A stretch of DNA of 64,000 nucleotides from Flavobacterium sp. NKUCC04_CG (lineage in GTDB: Bacteria > Bacteroidota > Bacteroidia > Flavobacteriales > Flavobacteriaceae): NCBI RefSeq assembly GCF_019345525.1, contig NZ_JAHKRA010000002.1, positions 124,001 to 188,000 of the forward strand. Reading direction: 5' to 3'. Each line of letters starts with the position of its first letter. The first letter of the stretch is position 1. The notes under the pieces were generated by a model. That model was not told where the DNA came from and ran no database searches. It saw only the letters and a program-made list of their open reading frames with translations. Of this stretch, positions 58,340 to 64,000 are shown piece by piece. The translations under genes and the position numbers were made by a program.

Positions 58340-58978
58340 TTATAATGTAAAAAGCTCCTTAACAAAGTCCACTTCACCTGTTTCTACTTTATAAAAAGCA
58401 CCCACCAAGCCTATCTCACCTTGTTCAAACATCTCTTTTAGAACCGTACTGCGTTCTAATATATGGTCTAAGGTAAATATAACATTTTCAAACGAAACTT
58501 GATCGATGGTTGATTGATCCTTTAAATCCGCAGTGGGATGGTCGTGAATCACGGTATCTATTGATGTTTGAACTTTGGATAATAAAGCCGTTAAATGCCC
58601 CAACTCAGTACCGTGACAGGCACCTTTAATGGCCCCACAATTTGAATGTCCCAAGACCACGATCAACTTAGATCCGGCCAATTTACACGCAAACTCCATA
58701 GAACCAATGATGTCGTCATTTAAAACATTACCCGCAATTCTAGTACTAAATATATCTCCCAATCCTTGATCAAAAATCAATTCAGCAGATGTCCTACTAT
58801 CGATACAACTTAAAATAATGGCGAATGGAAATTGGTTTGCCTTCGTCTCGTTGACTTGTTCTAACAAATTGCTATGCGCCTTTAAATTTTCTACAAAACG
58901 TTGATTGCCTTCTTTTAAAAAACTCAATGCCAATGCCGGAGTTAATGAGGCTTGGTCTTTAGAACTGTGTAATCGCAT
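58340..58978 (-). CDS. Beta-carbonic anhydrase (second of two)
   Basis: From the ATG at 58978, 212 residues with beta-class zinc residues Cys58, Asp60 and Arg62 (LSCIDSR) and His111, Cys114 (LGHSNCGAIKG). It differs strongly from the neighbouring homologue, with a longer N-terminal helix (LTPALALSFLKEGNQRFVEN) and an HxTEL-like insertion, so it belongs to another subclade. The TTG at 58984 is a less likely start. A -7 element, TAGATTTG on the minus strand, sits 26 bases upstream. The pair probably divides CO2 fixation supply or pH control. Confidence 0.92.
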   Translation of the reverse strand: MRLHSSKDQASLTPALALSFLKEGNQRFVENLKAHSNLLEQVNETKANQFPFAIILSCIDSRTSAELIFDQGLGDIFSTRIAGNVLNDDIIGSMEFACKLAGSKLIVVLGHSNCGAIKGACHGTELGHLTALLSKVQTSIDTVIHDHPTADLKDQSTIDQVSFENVIFTLDHILERSTVLKEMFEQGEIGLVGAFYKVETGEVDFVKELFTL

Positions 58979-59249
58979 ATTCAAGGAATTTGGAGAGTTA
59001 AAACAAATCTAACTACACCATATTTGTGAGGGCAAATTTATAAAAAAAAAGCTTAGAAGCACTTTTTAATGATTTTAATTGGTGGTTCTATGTCGTTTTG
59101 TGGATTGGTGGATACTTGGATTGGTGGTGAGTCTACAGAAAATTGTAATAGGCCATGAATCTCGAACGTCAAATCACTTCGACTTCCCCCCAAGCGTTAA
59201 CGATACCATAAATTCGCAGCAACTAGCTCTAAAATCAAAATTTGTTTAC
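58979..59249. other. Gene-free region with short direct repeats
   Basis: 271 bases between the carbonic anhydrase start and the metK promoter. Apart from the minus-strand promoter near 59004-59011 it contains three copies of ATTGGTGG (59078-59085, 59104-59111, 59120-59127); the last two are part of an 11-base repeat, TGGATTGGTGG. I see no reading frame of note. Confidence 0.4.
59004..59011 (-). promoter_or_regulatory. Promoter -7 element of the carbonic anhydrase pair
   Basis: On the minus strand TAGATTTG matches TAnnTTTG exactly; a TTG lies upstream at 21-base spacing. A second exact match, TAAATTTG, is at 59040-59033. Confidence 0.6.
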
Positions 59250-59257
59250 TAAATTTG
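59250..59257 (+). promoter_or_regulatory. Promoter -7 element of metK
   Basis: TAAATTTG is an exact TAnnTTTG match; TCT stands where the -33 TTG would be. The start of transcription falls near 59263-59265, right before the proposed aptamer, leaving a leader of about 105 bases. Confidence 0.65.
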
Positions 59258-59261
59258 CATC

Positions 59262-59340
59262 ACATTGGGAGGAAAAATTTGAACTGATTGCAACCTCGGT
59301 AAAAAAATGCTAAAGCAGAAAATCTACTTTAGCCATTTTT
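59262..59340 (+). ncRNA. Probable SAM-II-class riboswitch leader of metK
   Basis: GGGAGG (59267-59272) can pair with CCTC (59294-59297), closing a loop that ends ATTGCA, followed by GGTAAAAAAATGCTAAAGC. The order stem, ...ATTGCA, stem, A-rich linker, GCTAAA follows the SAM-II aptamer pattern known before methionine and SAM genes in proteobacteria and Bacteroidota. Immediately afterwards, AAAAATGCTAAAG (59303-59315) pairs with CTTTAGCCATTTTT (59327-59340) with one bulged base, making a hairpin with a T-run that could end transcription or be remodelled by the pseudoknot. The identification rests on pattern memory, not a covariance search. Confidence 0.55.
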
Positions 59341-59369
59341 CTCTATTAATTTTAAAAAAATTAAACGTT

Positions 59370-60653
59370 ATGGCTTATTACTTTACGTCAGAATCTGTTA
59401 GTGAAGGACATCCTGACAAAATCGCAGATCAAATTTCTGACGCTTTAATCGACAACTTTTTAGCTTTTGACCCTGAATCCAAGGTAGCCTGTGAAACATT
59501 AGTTACGACAGGACAGGTAATTTTGGCTGGAGAAGTTAAATCAAAAGTATATTTAGACGTTCAAAACATCGCTAGAGAGGTAATCAAGAAAATTGGTTAT
59601 ACCAAAAGCGAATATATGTTTGATGCGAATTCTTGTGGAATCCTATCGGCTATACACGAACAGTCTGACGATATCAATCAAGGCGTAGATCGCGCCTCTA
59701 AAGAAGAACAAGGCGCTGGAGACCAAGGTATGATGTTTGGTTATGCCACTAACGAAACGGAAGACTTAATGCCTTTAGCACTTGATTTATCACATAAAAT
59801 TTTACAAGAACTAGCTGCTGTGCGAAGAGAAGCTACGGATATCGCCTATTTAAGACCCGATGCTAAAAGTCAGGTAACTCTGGAATACAATGACGACAAT
59901 ACGCCTTCTCGAGTAGTTACCATCGTTATTTCAACGCAACACGACGACTTTATCAAGCCGGAAAACGACAGTAAGGAAGCTAAAATACAAGCAGAATCAA
60001 TCATGCAACAACGCATTGAATCTGACCTGAAAAATATTTTAATTCCTAGATTACTTGCCAAACACCCACAATATTTGCATTTGTTTAAAGATGTGGAATA
60101 TTTAATCAATCCAACAGGTGTTTTCGTTATCGGAGGTCCTCACGGAGATACTGGTTTAACTGGTAGAAAAATTATTGTGGACACTTATGGTGGTAAAGGA
60201 GCTCACGGCGGTGGTGCTTTTTCTGGAAAAGACCCAAGTAAAGTAGACCGTAGTGCTGCTTATGCCACAAGACATATTGCAAAAAACTTAGTTGCTGCTG
60301 GTGTAGCAGACGAAGTACTCGTTCAAGTGTCTTATGCTATTGGCGTTGCTCGTCCTATGGGAATCTACATCAGTACGTATGGAACTTCAAAACTAGCCAT
60401 AAACGACGGTGCTATAGCGGAGAAAATTTCAGAACTTTTTGACTTACGCCCTTACTTTATTGAAAAGAACTTAAAACTAAGAAACCCTATATATAGCGAA
60501 ACTGCTGCTTACGGTCATATGGGAAGAAAACCACAGACGGTAACCAAAACTTTTAAAAGCCCAAGCGGGGAGATAAAAGAATTGGAAGTAGAATTGTTTA
60601 CCTGGGAGAAATTAGACCGTGTAGATGATATTAAAAAAGCTTTTGGTTTATAA
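59370..60653 (+). CDS. metK: S-adenosylmethionine synthetase
   Basis: Makes SAM from methionine and ATP. From the ATG at 59370, 427 residues starting [20 protein letters not shown], with [15 protein letters not shown] (adenine-contact loop) and [18 protein letters not shown] (phosphate loop), and the complete C-terminal domain. An upstream in-frame ATG at 59307 lies in the leader RNA hairpin and adds residues with no similarity to MetK. The leader probably makes expression respond to SAM. A strong terminator follows. Confidence 0.97.
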   Translation: MAYYFTSESVSEGHPDKIADQISDALIDNFLAFDPESKVACETLVTTGQVILAGEVKSKVYLDVQNIAREVIKKIGYTKSEYMFDANSCGILSAIHEQSDDINQGVDRASKEEQGAGDQGMMFGYATNETEDLMPLALDLSHKILQELAAVRREATDIAYLRPDAKSQVTLEYNDDNTPSRVVTIVISTQHDDFIKPENDSKEAKIQAESIMQQRIESDLKNILIPRLLAKHPQYLHLFKDVEYLINPTGVFVIGGPHGDTGLTGRKIIVDTYGGKGAHGGGAFSGKDPSKVDRSAAYATRHIAKNLVAAGVADEVLVQVSYAIGVARPMGIYISTYGTSKLAINDGAIAEKISELFDLRPYFIEKNLKLRNPIYSETAAYGHMGRKPQTVTKTFKSPSGEIKELEVELFTWEKLDRVDDIKKAFGL

Positions 60654-60670
60654 GTAAATCAAAGGGTAAA

Positions 60671-60707
60671 AAAAAAGAGTCAACCTGTTCGGGTTGACTC
60701 TTTTTTT
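60671..60707 (+). terminator. Intrinsic terminator of metK
   Basis: Nine-base-pair stem GAGTCAACC / GGTTGACTC with a 6-base loop, A6 before and T7 after, 18 bases past the metK stop. Confidence 0.93.
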
Positions 60708-60958
60708 ATAATCTATTTTTTCTTAAACCAAAGGATTTACCCAAAGGGCGTCCCGTTGCCACAAACCAAATTCCCTACAACTTACAAGCCTCAGTTGTCC
60801 AAATAATAGATTATAAAAAAAATGGACGCTCTTTTTTAAAGATAGCCCATTTTTACTATTAATTATATTGATATTTTTTTTGCGCTTTAAAAGAAACTTC
60901 AACCTATAAGTACGAAGCTTATAGGAAAAGAAACCTTAGCTATCGCGAAAGGTAAAAA
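60708..60958. other. Gene-free stretch with inverted repeats
   Basis: 251 bases after the metK terminator without a coding frame. The 15-base text TAGATTATAAAAAAA at 60807-60821 is the exact reverse complement of 60701-60715. A perfect hairpin CCTATAAG / CTTATAGG with a 7-base loop lies at 60903-60925, and ACCTT/AAGGT flank a CTATCGCGA core at 60934-60952. Confidence 0.45.
60815..60855 (-). terminator. Probable intrinsic terminator of the CorC-like gene
   Basis: On the minus strand AAAAATGGGC...CTTT pairs with AAAG..GCGTCCATTTTT (2-base internal mismatch), ending in T8, about 100 bases past the gene's stop. Confidence 0.5.
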
Positions 60959-62356
60959 CTACTCCTCTTCTACCACATCCGTGTTTTCCAAGTCTAAATG
61001 CAGCGACAATTGTACTTTTTCAACCGAGTTACGGTACATTTTTAAAATGGTTCCACTATAGCACTCTAAGTCAATCGAATCGTTTTCCTTTAATTCCGTA
61101 TCATAATAAACCTGTGCTATCAATCCGGCAAGGGTATCATAATGTTCTCCTTCTTCAAACTTATAAGGCAACATACGGTTAATATCAGAAAGATTATAGT
61201 GTGCATTTACATTATAAACCCCTTCCGAAACACGAGTAACAATAGGTTCTTCATTGTCGTATTCATCTTGAATTTCTCCAACTAACTCTTCCAAAATGTC
61301 TTCCATACTGATGATACCGGAAAATTCTCCAACCTCATTCGTAACCACAGCCATTTGAATGTGTTTTTTCTGAAACTGCTTTAAAACGTTTTTAATCAAA
61401 GCGCCCTCAGAGATAAAAATAGGTTGACGCAATAAAGATGCTATTTCGGTATCTTCTGGTGTACTCAACAATTTTTTAATTAAATCCTTTGTATAAACAA
61501 TACCCTTGATGTTGTCCAAGGAATCCTCGTAAACCGGGTAACGCGAATATCCTTCATTGATAGCGTAATCAATAGCCTCTTTTACAGAAGTTTTAATTTC
61601 TATTGCTGAAACATTTTTACGCAAAGTCTGTATATTTAATACGCGTCGATCATCAAAATCAAAAACATTTTGAATCAAAAGGCGTTCTGTTTCTTCGATA
61701 GCTCCACCCTCTTGACTTTGAGTGATAATCATTTTTAATTCCTCCTCAGAGTGTATATCACTACCGTGGATGGGTTTAATACCAATCATTCTCAAAATAG
61801 CATTTGCCAAACCATTCATCAACCAAATTACCGGTCTAAAAACGAAATAAAATATCTTTAAAGGCCAAGCCAATGCAAAAGTTGTTTTGGCTGGAAAATG
61901 AATAGCAATAGACTTCGGTGCTAACTCACCAAAGACAATATGCAATATGGTAATAATAAGGAAAGCTATTGGAAATGAAACACTTCTAGCAATTTCTGCC
62001 CATTCCTCCCCTTCTAGTCCGAACAGTCCGAAAGCACTCATAATTACAGGTGTAAGAGAGCTTTCTCCTACCCATCCTAAACCTAGAGATGCTAAGGTAA
62101 TTCCCAACTGTGTAGCTGCTAAATAAGCATCGAGGTTATCGACTATGCCTTTGGCTACTTCTGCAACTCTGGCATTGATGTCTTGATTCGCTTGAATCTG
62201 TGAAGAACGAACTTTAACAATAGCAAACTCTGCTGCTACGAAAAAACCATTTAAAAATACTAGAAAAAGCGTCAACAGTAACTTAGCTGCTGAAATCTCT
62301 TCGGTGACATTGCCCGCTACAAGGAACAATGTCATAATCTGGGGGTATGTGTCCAT
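60959..62356 (-). CDS. CNNM/CorC-type membrane protein with CBS domains
   Basis: 465-residue transporter-type protein of the HlyC/CorC or CNNM group, implicated in magnesium or cobalt efflux. It has an N-terminal hydrophobic DUF21 domain (about 25-200, with FFVAAEFAIVKVR and GELAPKSIAI), a CBS pair (about 230-360, with SRYPVYEDSLDNIKGIV and VTNEVGEFSGIISMEDILEELVGEI), and a C-terminal CorC-HlyC domain (about 380-460). All domains are complete. A -7 element, TAAATTTG on the minus strand at 62413-62406, lies about 50 bases before the ATG. The ion is not identifiable. Confidence 0.9.
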   Translation of the reverse strand: MDTYPQIMTLFLVAGNVTEEISAAKLLLTLFLVFLNGFFVAAEFAIVKVRSSQIQANQDINARVAEVAKGIVDNLDAYLAATQLGITLASLGLGWVGESSLTPVIMSAFGLFGLEGEEWAEIARSVSFPIAFLIITILHIVFGELAPKSIAIHFPAKTTFALAWPLKIFYFVFRPVIWLMNGLANAILRMIGIKPIHGSDIHSEEELKMIITQSQEGGAIEETERLLIQNVFDFDDRRVLNIQTLRKNVSAIEIKTSVKEAIDYAINEGYSRYPVYEDSLDNIKGIVYTKDLIKKLLSTPEDTEIASLLRQPIFISEGALIKNVLKQFQKKHIQMAVVTNEVGEFSGIISMEDILEELVGEIQDEYDNEEPIVTRVSEGVYNVNAHYNLSDINRMLPYKFEEGEHYDTLAGLIAQVYYDTELKENDSIDLECYSGTILKMYRNSVEKVQLSLHLDLENTDVVEEE

Positions 62357-62405
62357 TTTATGAATTTAAAGGAACAGACTTCGCTTTTACGTTTTTATAA
62401 GTCTG

Positions 62406-62413
62406 CAAATTTA
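62406..62413 (-). promoter_or_regulatory. Promoter -7 element of the CorC-like gene
   Basis: On the minus strand TAAATTTG is an exact TAnnTTTG match. I find no TTG at 19-base spacing. Confidence 0.5.
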
Positions 62414-62671
62414 TTATACTAAAATATGAATTTATATTCAATTCTGAGCATCAATAAATTTAAGTAAAAGTACTAAATTTTTGCTCTCATTTACACGAAC
62501 TGAACATTAATATTTTTTTTGAATCAATACGATACAAACAGCGCTAAAAAACATCCTTACTGATTACTACCTACTACCATTTGCACTACAACTGATGTTA
62601 CTCACCCACGCTACTTTTACTAAATTAAAAAAAGCGATTGATATATACAATGATTTAACACAGTTTAAAAC
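62414..62671. other. Gene-free stretch
   Basis: About 258 AT-rich bases between the CorC-like promoter and the secDF terminator. The only frames are under 20 codons and have no coding features. Confidence 0.5.
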
Positions 62672-62707
62672 AAAAAGGGCATCTAAACTGAATTAGATGC
62701 CCTTTTT
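62672..62707 (-). terminator. Intrinsic terminator of secDF
   Basis: Fifteen-base-pair stem including GGGCATCTAA / TTAGATGCCC with a 6-base loop, flanked by A and T runs, 16 bases past the stop of secDF. Confidence 0.93.
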
Positions 62708-62723
62708 TAATTATCATTTAGTA

Positions 62724-64000
62724 CTAAGCTTGTACCTCTTCTAAACTTTCTCTATGTAATCTTTCAATTTCTTCTTTATCTTTCTTAGGCATAGTATCTA
62801 CTAATACTGGAGTTGCTAAGAATAATGAAGAATATGTACCTACAATAATACCTACCAACATGGCGAAGATAAATCCTCTAATAGAATCTCCTCCAAAGAT
62901 AAACATGATAAATAATACCATGATCAATGTTAAAGAGGTATTGATTGTTCTAGATAAAGTAGTGTTTACGGAGTCGTTTACAATTTGGTTAAAATCACCT
63001 TTTGTTTTTCCACCGATAAACTCCCTTACCCTATCAAATACAATTACCGTATCGTTCATCGAATATCCAATTACAGTAAGAATTGCAGCGATAAAATGCT
63101 GGTCAATTTCCATATGGAATGGCATGAATTTGTAAAGTAAAGAGTACATACCCAATACAAATATTATATCGTGAGCTACAGAAACAATAGCACCCAAAGA
63201 ATACTGCCATTTACGGAATGAAATCAATAGGTATAAGAACACAACTACCATCGAACCAATTACAGCCCAATAAGCGTTTGTTTTCACATCCTTAGCCATG
63301 CTTGGACCTATTTTAGATGCTTGAATAATACCAACCGATTTTCCTTCTGTTGCATTGACAAACTCTTCATAAGTTATTCCATTGAAATACTTTTTCAATC
63401 CGTTGTAAAGTTTTTCATTTACTTCTTGATCTACTTGAGCACCTTCATCTTCTACTCTATATTTGGTAGTAATTTTCAACTGGCTTTTGTTTCCAAAAAC
63501 TTTAGCTTCTACGTTTACACCAAAAACTTCCCCCAACTCTTCAGAAACCTGACTGGCCTCTACTGGTTTTTCAAATTTCACTTGGAATGTTCTACCTCCT
63601 ACGAAGTCGGTACCTTGATCAAAACCATTGATAAAGAATGAAGCAAAACTCACTATAACAATTACAGCAGAAATACCGTAAGTATATTTTTTAATTCCCA
63701 AGAAATCAAAATGGAAATTGGTAAACCAATTTTTAGTAATTGACGTACAGAAATTTAATTTTCTACCTTTTTCAGCATCTTTATCCATAAACATTCTCGC
63801 GATGAAAATAGATGTAAACAAAGAAGTTACAATACCGATTAACAAAGTAGTAGCAAAACCTTTAATCGGTCCTGATCCAAATACAAATAAGATAAGACCT
63901 GTAAGTATGTGGGTTACGTTGGCATCAATAATAGAACGCATCGCACCAGTCCAGCTATAAGATTCTTTAATAGACTCTACCAACGACTTGCCTTGACGCA
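62724..64000 (-). CDS. secDF: Protein translocase subunit SecDF (C-terminal part)
   Basis: Proton-driven accessory of the SecYEG translocon. The frame is open to the window edge, so the N-terminal ~60% lies outside; about 425 residues are visible. They hold the end of the SecD part (QGKSLVESIKESYSWTGAMR, FGSGPIKGFATTLLIGI) and the whole SecF part: helix, QGTDFVGGRTFQVKFEKPVEA periplasmic segment, then five helices with SVAHDIIFVLGMYSLL and VIGYSMNDTVIVFDRVRE, the charge-relay motif. The SecD-SecF fusion is usual in Bacteroidota. A strong terminator ends it. Confidence 0.93.
   Translation of the reverse strand, partial: RQGKSLVESIKESYSWTGAMRSIIDANVTHILTGLILFVFGSGPIKGFATTLLIGIVTSLFTSIFIARMFMDKDAEKGRKLNFCTSITKNWFTNFHFDFLGIKKYTYGISAVIVIVSFASFFINGFDQGTDFVGGRTFQVKFEKPVEASQVSEELGEVFGVNVEAKVFGNKSQLKITTKYRVEDEGAQVDQEVNEKLYNGLKKYFNGITYEEFVNATEGKSVGIIQASKIGPSMAKDVKTNAYWAVIGSMVVVFLYLLISFRKWQYSLGAIVSVAHDIIFVLGMYSLLYKFMPFHMEIDQHFIAAILTVIGYSMNDTVIVFDRVREFIGGKTKGDFNQIVNDSVNTTLSRTINTSLTLIMVLFIMFIFGGDSIRGFIFAMLVGIIVGTYSSLFLATPVLVDTMPKKDKEEIERLHRESLEEVQA

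Noticed and set aside
59078..59127. CRISPR-like or iteron array
   Set aside because: Three 8-base repeats with unequal spacing are too few and too short for CRISPR, and nothing suggests a replication origin.
59307..59369. N-terminal extension of MetK from the ATG at 59307
   Set aside because: The extension lies in the leader hairpin, has no similarity to MetK, and MetK proteins begin at [16 protein letters not shown].
60701..60821. Inverted repeat as transposon ends
   Set aside because: The 15-base arms are nearly all A/T, enclose only 91 bases and overlap the metK terminator T-run; no target duplication is visible.

Overview
The window is an AT-rich piece of chromosome from a member of the Bacteroidota, almost certainly a Flavobacteriaceae-type organism. 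The evidence is the gene content and order (a glycolysis cluster next to LptD and TamB; a DUF2520/KdsC-like/UbiA-like/Maf series; OstA-like/class III aminotransferase/TPR/AroE/DUF349; gyrA-TPR; ClpC; a fused SecDF), a LETM1-related protein, and repeated promoters of the Bacteroidota form TTG-N19-TAnnTTTG. Start codons are often preceded by A-rich sequence rather than a clear Shine-Dalgarno. I see no rRNA, tRNA, insertion sequence, prophage, CRISPR array or other obvious mobile DNA. This is core chromosome and base composition looks even by eye.

Layout. 1-3293 (+): LptD outer-membrane LPS translocon and RidA. 3274-6531 (-): pfkA, gap, a BadF-type sugar kinase and methylglyoxal synthase, an upper-glycolysis operon with its methylglyoxal bypass enzyme. 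6625-11076 (-): TamB. 11244-16073 (+): TsaD, RsmE, an AI-2E family permease, a THUMP-like methyltransferase and a small secreted protein. 16137-17756 (-): an ABC-F protein with one degenerate nucleotide site. 17924-24866 (+): a thioredoxin-fold lipoprotein without CXXC, DUF2520, a KdsC-like phosphatase, a UbiA-fold protein that has lost its catalytic aspartates, Maf, a small MscS-like channel, a tiny membrane protein and a sodium/solute symporter. 24863-26227 (-): TRIC-type channel and RDD protein. 26249-32450 (+): a membrane module SpoIIM-like / polytopic protein / DUF4129 / DUF4350 / MoxR / DUF58, with the RDD gene diverging from it. 32460-35619: TrmH methyltransferase, serine hydrolase, outer-membrane protein. 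35755-39836: Rsh (p)ppGpp enzyme, Fur-family regulator, PurA. 39941-47291: OstA-like protein, aminotransferase, TPR protein, AroE, DUF349. 47534-51380 (-): GyrA and a TPR protein. 51637-57673 (+ with one - gene): ClpC, a retropepsin-like/RimK fusion, DUF4142 lipoprotein, LETM1-related protein. 57676-58978 (-): two beta-carbonic anhydrases. 59250-60653 (+): metK behind a probable SAM-II-class riboswitch leader. 60959-64000 (-): CNNM/CorC-type protein and the 3' part of secDF, cut by the window edge.

Most genes are housekeeping. The less ordinary parts are the MoxR/DUF58/SpoIIM/RDD membrane module (conserved across phyla, function not established), the probable UbiA pseudoenzyme, the asymmetric ABC-F protein, the metK leader RNA and the RimK fusion. 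I did not find a clearly new multi-gene defence or mobile system. Coordinates of several starts differ from the longest open frame because the longer frames begin at TTG codons that lie inside promoter -7 elements, leader RNA or neighbouring genes.
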